A stretch of DNA of 64,000 bases from the NCBI GenBank assembly GCA_039720395.1, contig CM077832.1, forward strand, positions 27,205,763 through 27,269,762, given 5' to 3'. The stretch comes from Liquidambar formosana. Lineage: Eukaryota; Streptophyta; Magnoliopsida; Saxifragales; Altingiaceae. Positions 20,879 through 32,733 of the stretch are shown one piece after another. The position numbers and the translations under genes are program-made. The first letter of the stretch is position 1; each line of letters begins with the position of its first letter. The notes under the pieces were generated by a model. That model did not search any database and was not told the origin of the DNA. It was given only the letters and a program-made list of their open reading frames with translations.

Positions 20879-23800
20879 TGTGAACCCACGAAAAAGTGCG
20901 GCGCCCACAAGGGTTTGGCGAAAAGAATAGGGGAAAGACAACAAACAAAAAAGGAGTCGCCACCTCATTTTTTAGGGAAAAGAGGAAAACCACAAAAATG
21001 TTTTATTTTCAAAACCACATGACTCCATTAAAGGAAAAGCAAAGTCTTTGAAACCAGAAAATTGGATTCGGGGGCTAAGTTACGACGTGGGAAGGTTCTG
21101 GGCAAAGCCCATAGGCACCCACATCGCCCGAGTTGGTCTCTTAATTTAATTGGGCTAATTTAAGATCTTTTTCACTCAAATATCAACATATATCATCACA
21201 AGGCAGCATGCATATCATATATTCCATCCCATCATCTATGCACAATCAATCAAATAAAACAAAACAGAAAAAAGAAGAAAAGAAAAGAAAAGCCTAGGAT
21301 ACTTGGATCCTAGAATGGACTTGAGCCTCACGAAGAGCGCCTATGTACCATGCAGCAAAATACATGGATCAAAGTCCACGTAGTTCGAAAAGAATAGGGT
21401 TACAACCTAATACAAACCTATGGTAAAAACCCTAGTTTTCCTTATTTGAATAGTCCAAAATTGAAAACTTCCATAAGAGGAAAACTTTGATAGAAAACCA
21501 GAATTTAATCAATGAAGGAAACCTTTGATAATCACCATATGTTTGTATTAAGAAGTAACCCTAGGAGGGAGAAGAGAAAAGAAAGAAAAGAAAGGTGAAT
21601 TGGGGCACCTTCAAACCCACTTACCTGAGTGCAAAAGCTCTTAGCATTAGCAATTTCAAGCAATAGCAGCCCTATTTGCAATAGGACAAGCTTTGTACCT
21701 GTTTGCACCCTTACAAGTGCACAAAATCATGCGAAGAGAGCAATATACTAATCTGGACAGAACCTTAACAAGGTCTAAAATCATCATTTATCATGCAAAC
21801 AACAAGAATAATGAATAACTAAGGACTCTAACTCAATCCTACATGCAATGACTCGACTAACATGCGTAAAAACCTACCAAAGACACACTAACAAGCATAA
21901 GAGACTCCAATAATATCAATAAACATGATAACAAAGCACATTCTAACCAAAAAGATAATATTTCATGTAAAATATGAAAATAGACCTTCCTACAGCAAGC
22001 TTTCTTAAACAAAACTATCCTAGGATAATTTCACGTAAAAAGTCGTTATGGGGAGTTGCAATCAACATATCCTATGTAAAATATATATATTAGAACAATA
22101 TAGAAGTGATTTCATGCTTAAACACATCACAGAAGGCTCTCATGCGAAACCTCACTCAACGAAAAGGATAATTATCCTTAGAAAAGGATAATGTCTCCAA
22201 AAAACCTATAAAACATACTACATGGATGCAAACCTAGCATGATTCAACTATATGCAGTATATATAGAATGACTATGATGAGAAACAAGTCAAAAAGCTAA
22301 GCTAAGCATGCTGTATAAGACCTATGTGATTTTAGGGTTATCGAAACCCTAATCTCACAACTATGCATAAACCCTATTAAATGACTCTAACACATGCTCA
22401 AATCATCATGAATATCATTCACATCATATATATTAACTAACAGGAGCAGCAATTCATGATAACAATCACAGCAACCTAAACATGTGGACTATGCATGATT
22501 TGAGAGGATATGAAGAAGTAAGGCTATCTAATCCTTAGTAAACCAGGGATTATAAAGCATACAAAACTATAAACTATCCTAAAAACATTCATATTACATC
22601 ACACAAGTATCGAATTCAATCCATAAGAAAAGCTATCTCATGCACCATAACTATCCTAGAAGAAGAAGAAGGAGAAAGAGGAGAAGCAGAAAACTCATGT
22701 TCAGCATTAAAGAGACATGCTTACCTCTTATAGACTCTTTCTTGTCTTCAAACTCCTTACCTCTTGTAGACTCTTTCTTGTCTTCAAACTCCTTGTTTGC
22801 TTCCTTGCTTGGGGTTGAAGAGCCTCCTCTTGATGTCCTTCTAGCTCTCCAAACTCGTAGCTCCCTTTCTCTCTAAGTGTAAAGTGCAAAAAAATCTCCC
22901 TATGTGCCGAATATCATGTTCTTTATATAGAGGACTGACCTAGTAAACCAATGGCTAAGATTAATTCATTAAACAATGATCCTAGGGCTATTAGAGACTC
23001 TCTTGGTGCTCAAACAACTCAAACTTACACACTCCTAAGAGCAAACAAGTTGTTTTGGTGGAGGAAACCGTTAAAAGAGGGAGAGAAGAGTCAGAAGTTG
23101 AGTTGAAGAAGGACTCCTCGGGTGACCAACTGGGCTTGGATGGCTGACCGTCTGGGCTTTAGACGGTTGACCATCTGGCTTGGACGGCTGACCATCTGGC
23201 CCCGGACGGTCACCCGAGGGCTCCCATCAGCATACCTCGGTTAGACTCTTTCGCCTTCCAGAAGTCTTTCGGGGGTCAAATTAAGTCCGATTTTGATGAA
23301 ATAAAAGCCAAAACGATCGTGGTTTGATGAGGAACACATTTTTAGACATTTTAGGACAAAAATCCTTAACCATGGGTGCATGGTTAGGTTTTACAAAGGC
23401 GGCTAACTGTTGTGCACCACCGTCGCAAAGCTAGGGTTTGCACATAAGGTTGAGCCAAATGCTTTCCAAATCAAAAATCAACCTTTCAAAACATGTTTAT
23501 GATGTAAATAAAGCCCGATTGAAGTTAAATGGGAATAAATTGAGTGGGTCACATGAGTCAATTTGAGCGAACCAAGAAAGGGTCTTTTAGCCAACCCGAA
23601 CCGTTATGAGCCGAATTGATCTTAAACCATTAGTTCATCAAATCGAACCTATATATAGACTCTATATAACCATATGAACTCAAGGGAATGACTCGGGATT
23701 CATTCCAAAGTCAAATGGAAAATATACGGCTTAAAAGACGATTATGCCCTTAAAGTCGCAAAAGTTCTTATTGATTATCGAAACGAACTCCAAATCACTT

Positions 23801-23931
23801 CAAAATTCATACACATGATATTCAATGCCATAGAAACTCAATGCAAAAGACTAGACTAAAAAAAGACTCAAAATCCTACATGAAATGATATGTCCTAGCT
23901 AAGGTGACAAAAATGGGGTGTGACAGAAGCC
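20879..23931 (-). repeat. 3' LTR of element Y
   Basis: The LTR is 3,053 bp; the complement starts TGTCACACCCC at 23931 and ends GGGTTCACA at 20879. The TATA box (complement of 22921-22930) reads CTATATAAAG. The inverted-repeat cluster is at 23117-23218. Compared with the 5' copy it has one extra duplicated segment near 22725-22790 (CTTGTAGACTCTTTCTTG twice). Confidence 0.92.
23117..23218. repeat. U3 inverted repeat with short tandem units (Y 3' LTR)
   Basis: CTCGGGTGACC and GGTCACCCGAG enclose about three units of 21-23 bp with the core GGCTGACC(G/A)TCTGG. Confidence 0.85.
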
Positions 23932-24249
23932 CTTCATTGGTGAACAAGTTTCACTTGTGAACCAATGATAGAAGAACAACCCATTTTTGCTTAGTGAAAT
24001 TAATTTCATTAATACCCACTAGGGAAACATATGAAAAAGAAGGTGACCATGTCACTGAATTCTATAGGTCGGAAGCCACCTACCCATAAAACTCGTCACA
24101 CACAAACTAGCTTCCACACACAATCATACTCCTCATGAGTTCCATAGAACTCCTCATAGACAAAGGTACCCCTTAGAACTCCTTACACACAAAGGTACTT
24201 CTCATGAGTTCCACAGAACTCTTCACACATATTTCTCATATTGTTCGCT
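23932..24249 (-). other. Y 3' untranslated region next to the LTR
   Basis: The complement ends ATGAAGGGCTTC just before the LTR, a weak polypurine tract that reads ATGAGGGGCTTC in D. The same sequence borders the LTR of D at 39442. It includes the short inverted repeat TGGTGAACAAG/CTTGTGAACCA. No gene is seen. Confidence 0.6.
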
Positions 24250-24830
24250 AGTTGCACCAATGAACAATATAAGGCATCCATAGCTTACACCGAACTACGT
24301 TTGATGAAGGTCTTCCCATATTATACCAGTTGCACCGGTGAATAATATAAGGTATCCATAACTTACACCGAACTACATTCGATGAAGGTCTTCCCATATT
24401 ACACCAGTTGCACCGGTGAATAATATGAGGTATCCACAACTTACACCGAACTGCGTTCGATGAAAGGTCTTCCTATATTACACCAGTTGAACCGGTGAAT
24501 AATATGAGGTATCCATAACTTACACCGAACTGCATTCGATGAAAGGTCTTCCCATATTACACCAGTTGCACCGATGAATAATATGAGGTATCCATAACTT
24601 ACACCGAACTGCGTTCGATGAAGGTCTTCCCATATTACACCAGTTGCACCGGTGAATAATATAAGGTATCCATAACTTACACCGAACTACGTTCGATGAA
24701 GGTCTTCCCATATTACACCAGTTGCACTGGTGAATAATATGAGGTATCCATAACTTACACCCAACTGCGTTCGATGAAGGTCTTCACATACTACACCAGT
24801 TACACCAGTGGATAATATGTGGGCAAAACT
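24250..24830. repeat. Tandem repeat of about 78 bp in the Y 3' region
   Basis: About seven to eight units carry the core CACCGAACTGCGTTCGATGA and end in CACCAGTTGCACCGGTGAAT. Element D has fewer than two units at the same place (49455-49592). Reading frames in this block repeat the same peptide and are not genes. Confidence 0.92.
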
Positions 24831-27200
24831 ATTCAAACAAATCACAAATGTTATAAATCAAACGCTATCAAACAACTCAATACCAATATCATAAAAAATC
24901 CGAAGGTTGAATGTTATCAACCTATGCACAAATCACAAAGCTTAACCCTTTCACATTTTCATTTTATCAAAGCTTTTCTAGCATGCAACAAAATCAACAA
25001 ACATACCCCTTCTAGGTGAAAACTTCTCTTTAAATCTCGTTCCTTTTCAAGGAAAACAATTTCAATTTCTCACATCACTTTGGTGACTTCACACTTTTGA
25101 AAATTTATCTTTTCATTGTCTTTGAAATGATTGGGGAAAGTTCCTATTGATTATTTCGTAAATATGTTATGGCTTAGCCAAAAGACATGCAACTCACATT
25201 AGAAAACACATTGAAACAATCATCATTTTCATCAAATTTTTCTCGTAAAGCTTTTTAGGTAACTTATCTGGACTTAGCACAATCATGCAATTTTTTTCAA
25301 AAAAAACATTTTTCTTTCTTTAAAAATAGTAATCATGCCTTCTTAGGAAACAATGCATTTCAAGAGGATTTGATTAAACCCATAGATCCTTCTTCAAGGT
25401 ATAGAGTGGAAACTCATTTTTCCTTCTTCTTTCTTCACTTCTCTTTTCCTTTCAAAAACCCTAACTTTTGCCTAGGTCGCCTTTACAGGTTTTCAACCTA
25501 GCGAGTTGCCCTAATTTTTGCCTAGGCTGCCCTTTTAGGTTTTCAACCTAGTGGGCTCTTCTTCTCCTCTTTTCTTTTCTTTTCTTTTTCTTTTTCTTTT
25601 CTCCTTAGTGCAAAGGAATTCAACTCATGAAGCCTCAGCCCCTTCTCTTCATTAATTTATTTAGGTTCTCTTATTAAACAAACCAGCCCCAGCACACATT
25701 TCATTTCTTCTTCCATGAGTAGAATTAGCGCCCAAGTTCGTAGAGTATCATGTTTATTCAAGCTCCTTGGCTCAGCAAGACAAATTAGCCCCAGGTTCAC
25801 AGAAAGCAACACCCATTCTCCCAAGCTCATAAAGTCTCATGCCTACAACTAAGGTAAATTGTTCCTTAGTAGTTACTGCTACCCCTTTTCCATCATTAAA
25901 TCCACGACAAGAGTCTAAGTCTAAATTAAGATATGATAGGACAAAATCTAATGGACTTTACAAATGGATTGTAATGAATGAGTGCTTTTAAAGGACAAGG
26001 TCGATGACCATTGGAGACACACAAGACTCAAAAGATGAAAATGGAAGGACACACGAAGTAATTGAGAAAGACAAATAAGAACAAATTGAAAAAGAAGAAT
26101 AATCAAATTAACTTTCTCAGTGGCATGTAGTATTTTAAGCTCACGAATTCAATCAATGAAACTGCTTCTTCTTAACTTAGTCACAAAGAATTGCCTTTAA
26201 TGGTTGGTTATGTGGAAAGCTCCTTTCTTTCTCTTTTTTTTTTTCAATGAATTGGACCGCACCCAAAGTAACTTTATGGGTTGCCTACATATCTCCACTT
26301 TGATCTTCCCAAGACATTAATCAAACAAACTAACATTTCTTTTTGTGGAGAATCAGGTCCTCGTAGTTCAAGAAATTCTCTTTCCTTTTTTCATCATTCT
26401 TTTTTTTTTTTTTTTTCAAAAGCCCTAACTTTTGCCTAGGTCGCCTTTTCAAGTTTTTAACCTAGTGGGCCTAGGCTCTACATATAACCACATAGGGACC
26501 ACCCTACCTTAGCTTGAACTCTTCTTTGCATTCCTCGAACGGATGATCAAGTCTTCTTAATCACAAAGTCTTCTTTTGATTGTTGTTGATCTTCTTTCTT
26601 AGTGCTCTTAGATATATGTTGACCCCTTCCCTCTCCTTTCCTTTTGTACTTTTTTTCCTCCTTCATTTTTCTTTTCTTTTCATAATTTTTTCTTTCTTTT
26701 GATTTTTTTTCTTTTAAGGGAGAGGGAAGTAGACATCGCAGAAAGCTCAAGCTATGCTAGTCGATTTCTACCTTTGATCTTCGAATTGCTTCTTGTAAGG
26801 GCTTCGAGACCTTCTTTAATTACTTGACTAATGTCTTCATGCAGTATGGTGGGTGGGTGGTCCCTTATGTTTACCACTTTTAAGCTTTCCCATGTTTCCT
26901 AGTCAATTAGTCGCAATTCATTAATCATTCGCTCCTTTACTGGAATGAGCTTTTGAGCCTCTTAAGAAATATTTTCATGCCACTTTGATTGTCAATTGAT
27001 TAATAAGAAGAGAAATAGAGAGACAATGGAATTCTTGAAGTCAAATATCTTATTAAAGGAATGAAGAAAAACACAATGAAAATCTTGACTCGACAATTAG
27101 TAGGACTCAAAAGACTCAAAGGACATTTGACTTGGAGGATGAAAACAATCAAATAACTAGAAAACAATCAAATAACTAGAAAACAAACAAAAACCTAAAC
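24831..27200 (-). other. Remaining Y 3' region
   Basis: No gene is seen. The stretch holds pyrimidine-rich runs (25560-25605, 26395-26420, 26640-26715) and three copies of a block around TTTTGCCTAGG and TTTTCAACCTAG (25465, 25515, 26425). Such blocks are usual in the 3' untranslated part of Tat-type elements; that attribution is from general knowledge. Confidence 0.5.
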
Positions 27201-27259
27201 TCTTTATCATGGATAGTCATGACAAAATTGGTGCAGCAGCAAGCACTAAATGATCTTAT

Positions 27260-27684
27260 TGTCAATGAGGACTACCACTCACATTATTGACCTAAGGAAA
27301 TTCCCCATAAGCTTGCCCCTTGTTCTCGATGGTCCCATTAGCTATAGCATCTTCTACTTGCGTTCAAGCTCCAATTAAGGCCTTGAAATTTTGGAAGTAA
27401 TGTGCAAACAAATGCTCATGGTAAATGGGTAGCAAGTTCTTGACCACCATTTGGATTTGTTCTTCTTCTTTGGGTCAGTTCGCCATCTGAGAAGCCTTGA
27501 TTCTCTACTTAGTAATGAAAGAAGAGAACGTTTCATTCATGGCTTGTTTAGTAGTCTCCAAATCCCTACGAGTCACATCCACCTCTGTGTTGTATTTGTA
27601 ATGATTCGTGAATTCATTGCAGACGTCCTCCCAAGTCTTGGTTCTAAATTCTTCCAAAGCCAAAAACCACTTCAATGCAGAACT
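27260..27684 (-). pseudogene. Gypsy gag capsid fragment (C-terminal part), broken
   Basis: The complement encodes a Ty3/gypsy capsid (retrotransposon gag domain). Visible pieces are ALKWFLALEEFRTKTWEDVC, FTNHYKYNTEV, ETTKQAMNETFSSFITK, IQMVVKNLLPIYHEHLFAHY and NFKALIGA. Several in-frame stops (complement of about 27526, 27478 and 27363) fall where Trp or Arg codons are expected. The fragment continues upstream at 29384-29443 on the far side of a solo copia LTR. No zinc knuckle, protease or reverse transcriptase follows, so the element lost pol. Confidence 0.85.
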
Positions 27685-29383
27685 TGTTAGGATTATGCCC
27701 TAGAGCCAATCATAGAGATGATTGTTTAGGGATTAGGAACAATCAATTGATTTCATTTATATATGTCACAATTATTATTGATTTAATAAAAGGGCTTATT
27801 CTATTATGTTTATATGCATCATTTATATTTACATAATATGTCCATGGAGTTAGAGTTGAGAATATGAAATTACAAAGGGTTGTAATTTTGAGACTGTAAA
27901 TATATCTCTGTACTAAACTCCTAAATCATTCCTAGTTGAAGGTTCACTATGATGGACAGTAATGAACCATAGGACTAGCACTTGTTAGGTTGACTCTATA
28001 GGAGGATAGCTAGTCTCAAGCTATTTGTGTAGAGACACTACAACCAACAAGTGGGTGCCTATTATAAGAATAGGTACACTGAATGTGACCAAAGATATGA
28101 GATAAATTGAATGGAGTTTTAACCTGCCTGTCAATCAGTTTCTCATTGTTATAGTGGTACAAGTAATCCTTAGACCTGAGACACCATGGTTGTCTTATAC
28201 ATGTAGCTTTAGAAGTTTGATAACACTAAGTGCAGATTCTATTCAGGGGTCTGTAAGGGTGTTCATTGGCCCTACTGCTATGTGTGTGAAGGCATGTGAG
28301 TGATCAACAAGGAATCCATCACTCTCAGGAAAAAGAGAGTGAATGTCTCATACAGCATTCATTGAATATAACTCATTAAATCCATGGGCCCATGGTAGAA
28401 TGAATATGGAAAGGAGTTTCCATAAGTTCATCATTGAGTTGATATTAATGAATGAGTATAAAGTAATTGAACTAGGGACTTGACAGACTTCCATGTCCTA
28501 TTAGTTCAATTGGAGACATTGTGTTGATGGAAGGATGGAATTGTAACCTGTAAACTATAACAGAAGGGTTCTTTGTAAATGACTATTCACCTCATTAAGG
28601 ACCACACCATGAGCCATATGCTAGGTGTTACTCATGGTTAGTAGAAGCCCTAATTGATATAAATGAGTTATAATCAATTAGGGAATTGAAAGGAGTTTCA
28701 ATTAGACCCTTAAAGGAAAGTGTTCCATTGTGCACAACTTGTGCTGTTCCTACTACTTGATGATGTAAACCCAATGGGTCACACACTGATCATGCTAAGA
28801 GAGCTTGATAGTCTATGAGAGAAAGGGTATAAGTGAATAAAGAATTGTTCTTAAGGGGCAAATTTATATAGGATATAAATTAGAGGGGTTATTGTGTAAT
28901 TAGGAGTAATTACACAAAACCCATTAGGGTTAGAAGACCCCCCTTGGCCGGCCCTAGTTGGAGGCTATTTAAAGCCTTCTATGATGTGATGACATCATCA
29001 CTTGAAGCACTCTTGGAGGCTCCCAAGTGCTGGCCAAAAATTTCACCTCTCTCTCTCTCTCTCTCCTCTCTTCTCCTACTCTAGCATCAACAAGGGAAAG
29101 AAGGAAAGGACATCAAGCTCTAGCTAGGTGTGGATACTGTTGGAGGCAGCACACTTGGGCTGCTCATTCACCGCTGTCCGGAGACAAAGCTTGGAGCAAA
29201 AAGGAGAAGAAAAAGCTTGGAGCATAAAGGAGAAGACTTGAATCAACTGTAAGTAATTCTACCCTCTTCTAGTTAGGGTTTTTGTTTTGTATTAAGCATA
29301 ATTAAGATTCATGGGTTTGGGAATTGTAGGAAAAATTTTAAATTCTGCCTTTGTATTTTTCCTCTCTAGTTTGATTCCCAACA
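27685..29383 (+). mobile_element. Solo copia LTR inside gypsy gag
   Basis: A 1,699-bp LTR with TSD GAACT (27680-27684, 29384-29388). It is more diverged than the other copies: its TATA region is CTATTTAAA near 28966, followed by an imperfect dyad GTGATGAC/ATCATCAC, and it has a short duplication of AAAGCTTGGAGCA near 29184-29225. Confidence 0.95.
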
Positions 29384-29443
29384 GAACTAACCAGCGATTC
29401 TTGAAACATTTGGGCTAACAATTCATTATTCGCCCCACGGGGG
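29384..29443 (-). pseudogene. Gypsy gag fragment (upstream part)
   Basis: The complement reads GANNELLAQMFQESLVSSAL, which runs on into the capsid part at 27684 once the solo LTR and one TSD copy are ignored. It ends abruptly at the LTR boundary 29443/29444, so the gag start, the leader and the primer binding site are missing. Confidence 0.8.
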
Positions 29444-32400
29444 TGTGAACCTCGGAAATTGGGCCCACGAGGATTGACAAAAAGATTGGGGTTGTTTGAA
29501 AAAGAAAAAGGGAGTCGCCACCTTATTTTTTAAAGGAAACAAGGAAAACCCTAAAAAACAGTTTTGTTTTAGGAAAACAAAAGATTGACTCCATATTTAA
29601 AAATGGTAAGGCAAATGATCTTTTGGAAACCAGAGAAATCGAGGATTCGGAGGCTAAGTTTCGATATGGGAAGGTTCTAGGCAAAGCCTATAGGCGCCCA
29701 TATCGCCCTAAACGGTCTCTTAATTTAATTGGGCTAAATCAAAGTCTTAATCACACACAAATCAACAATTATCATCACAAGACAGCATGCATATCATTCA
29801 TTCATTCATCCATATAATCAAGTAAATCAAAGAAAAATAGAAAAAAAGAAAGAGGGAGGGGAGAAAACCTAGGATACTTAGTATCCTAGGGCGGACTTGA
29901 ACCTCATGAAGAGCGCCTACGTACCATGTATAGAAATACATGGATCAAAGTCCACGTAGTTCGAAAGGGAATAGGGTTATAACCTAATCAAGGCCTATGG
30001 TAAACCCTAAGTTTCCTTTCAAGTAAAACATGGTAAGTTTCCAAAATAAATGATTCTCAAAGGATTTTTGGAAAATATGGAATTTGATAAAAAATGGAAA
30101 CTTTGATTTGAAAAGTATTTTTTTATTGAAAGGAAACTATAAGGATTGCCATGTTCCCCTATTAGGAAATAACGCTAGGGGGGGAGAAAGGGAAAGTCTC
30201 AAGGAAAGGAAAGAAGGATGAATTGGGGCACCCTCACACCCTACTTACCTTAAGCAAAAGCAACCTGTCAAAATAACCACCCTATTGCATAGGGTAATTA
30301 CCTTATTTGTAAGATTTCATCTCACAATAGCCAAAATAACCACCCCACATTGGTGGGGTAGTTGCACCTGTTGTACCTGTCAAAGCACCTGCAATTTCCA
30401 TGCAAAACATACCAAAATACCAACCAACCAAGCTAGATTCCAAATCAAGCCATTATCATGCTTAAACATAAGCAAACACATGCTCAAAACTCATCATTAA
30501 AGCCATTAAACAGATCTGGACAGAATTGAAATAGAGCTTAAAATCAACCACAAGTCATGCAAACAACATGAATCATAAGCTAACTAAAACCCTAACTCAA
30601 CCCTACATGCAATGATATGCAAAAAACTCTAAAATCAACTATATGAATGCTAGAAATATCATAGTTACCTAATATGGAACACATATGCAGCAACTATGAA
30701 GAAAAATCAGAGAAAATCTCTAAGCTATCATGCTATATGCAATTAAACCAACACGAGGATGATAAAAACCCTAGAATCACACTAGTGCATAAAATCCCAT
30801 GAAATAACACTAAATCATGCAAAACAGAATCTGAACAGCATTCGAACCATGCATATTAATCAATAGAATGATCCACACATGATAAAGACATAGACTTTCA
30901 CATGAAATAAAGCTATTCTAAGCATAAACTCAATTTCAGCACTAAGGAAACCCTAGAATCCCAAACATTCAGTAAATCACACGGAATAGCATCCTAGCAT
31001 ACTAAACAGCCCACAAATATCATCCTAAACATGCATACTAGCTAATGGAAACAACAAAATAAGATAAAAACATAAGCTTTAATATGCAAAAGAGTTATTT
31101 CATGCAGAAAACCAATTTCAGCACTAAGGAAACCTTAAAGTCCCAAACATGCAGTAAATCACATGGAATAACATCTTAGCATACCAAACAACCCATGAAT
31201 ATTATCCTAAACATGCACACTAGCTTATAGAAACAACAAGACATGATAAAGACACAAACTTGAACATGAAATAATGACTATTCCATGTAAAACCCTAGAA
31301 AAGACTCTAAAAAACCCTAAAAACACAAACACTCATAAAACCACATAGAATGACATTATATCATGCAAAACCAGTCATAAACAATATCCTAATCATGCAT
31401 TCTAAGCATTAGAAACATCAACACATGAAAAAAATATAAGCTTGCACACAAAATAATGCTATCCTATGCAGACAACCCTAATTTAAATGAAAGAGAGAAA
31501 GGGGGAGGGGTATACCTATGGTGGCTGCTGTAGAGAGTCCTCCTCCTCTTATGTGCTGCTGGAAACAAACTCCTTCAAGCCTTCAGGCAATGCTCCAACC
31601 CTCCTTCAAGCCTTCTCTCTCACTCTCTCACTCAAAATTTAGGTTAAACTACCCTAAGGATGGCTGCCATAGCCTCCAATGTCCTTCTCACTTCAGAAAA
31701 TTTCCCTCCAAGTGCCTCCCCTATTGCTGAAGTATAAGGGGGTATTTATAGGGATTGAGGGAAAACCCTCAATGGTTGGGATTAAAACCGTAGGGATTGA
31801 TCCAAGGGCTCTTAGAGGTTCCCTTGGGGCTCAAGTAGGTCAAATAGGGCTGAAATTAGGGTTAAATGGCGGCTAGAGGCGAGCAAATTCGAGGAAATAG
31901 GGAGGGAGCCGCGTCAAAGCTCAAAAAAGGAAAGTGGCTCGGGTGACCACCTGGGGCTGGGCGGCTAGCCGCCTGGGCCCAGGCGGCTAGCCGCCCAGGC
32001 CTGGGTGGTCACCCGAGGCCATGTCATCTTATGCCCTATTTTTGACCCTTTCAGCTTCCAAATGTGTTTCAGGGCTCAAATCAACTCCGATTTTGACGAA
32101 ACGAAAGCCAAAACGACCGTGTTTCAAAGGGGAATGTATTTTGAGTCCTTGAGGGCAAGAAACCCTAGCCATGGCTGCATGGTTAGGTCCTACAAAGGTG
32201 GTTAACCGCTATACCTCACCATCGCTTAGCTTAGGTATGCGCATAGGGTCGCACCGAATGCTTTCCAATTCGAAATTCAACCTCCCTAAACACATTTGGG
32301 GATGAAATTAAGACCTATCAAGGTCAAATGAGTAGTCATAGAGTGAAAATCATGAACCAATTCGGGCTAACCCGAAGTAGGTCTCTTAACCAACCTGAGC

Positions 32401-32719
32401 CTTGTTGAGCTATTCTAATCCCGAACCATCAATTCATCAAATTGAACCCATGAATACCTCAAATACAACCATATGAACTCCAATTGGCAACTTGGAGATC
32501 ATTTCAAGGTCAAATGGAAAGTTTGTGACCAAAAGGACGATTATGCCCCTCAAGTCACAAAAGTTCTTATTAACCCTCAAGATCAACTCCAAATCGAACC
32601 AAAATTCATACACACCATCCTTAGGACCCTAGAAACTCAATGCAAAAGACTAGACTCGAAAAAGAAACAAAAAGACACATGCAATGACAAGCCCTAGCTA
32701 ATGGTGGCAAAAATGGGGT
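29444..32719 (-). repeat. Second Tat-type LTR (X subfamily) inside Y
   Basis: The complement ends CCGAGGTTCACA at 29444. Its start is clipped: at 32719 the sequence stops after ATGGGGT, just short of the expected GTGACA. It is much closer to the LTR of X2 (49593-54389) than to the Y LTRs. The TATA box (complement of 31741-31753) is CCTATAAATACC and the U3 inverted repeat is at 31938-32017. It abuts a gag fragment without leader or primer binding site. Confidence 0.85.
31938..32017. repeat. U3 inverted repeat, palindrome-rich (X subfamily)
   Basis: The 14-bp arms CTCGGGTGACCACC and GGTGGTCACCCGAG match exactly. They enclose two copies of the palindrome GCGGCTAGCCGC separated by CTGGGCCCAG. 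Confidence 0.9.
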
Positions 32720-32733
32720 ATCATGCAAACAAC
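32720..32733. other. Templated filler at the LTR-LTR junction
   Basis: The 14 bases ATCATGCAAACAAC join the X-type LTR to the truncated Y 5' LTR. The same 14 bases occur about 80 bp further on (near 32799) in their normal place. This looks like filler copied during end joining. Confidence 0.6.

Noticed and set aside
24248..24711. Repetitive minus-strand frames, or a CRISPR-like array
   Set aside because: The units are head-to-tail over the whole period without unique spacers, so this is a tandem repeat; the frames simply repeat with it.
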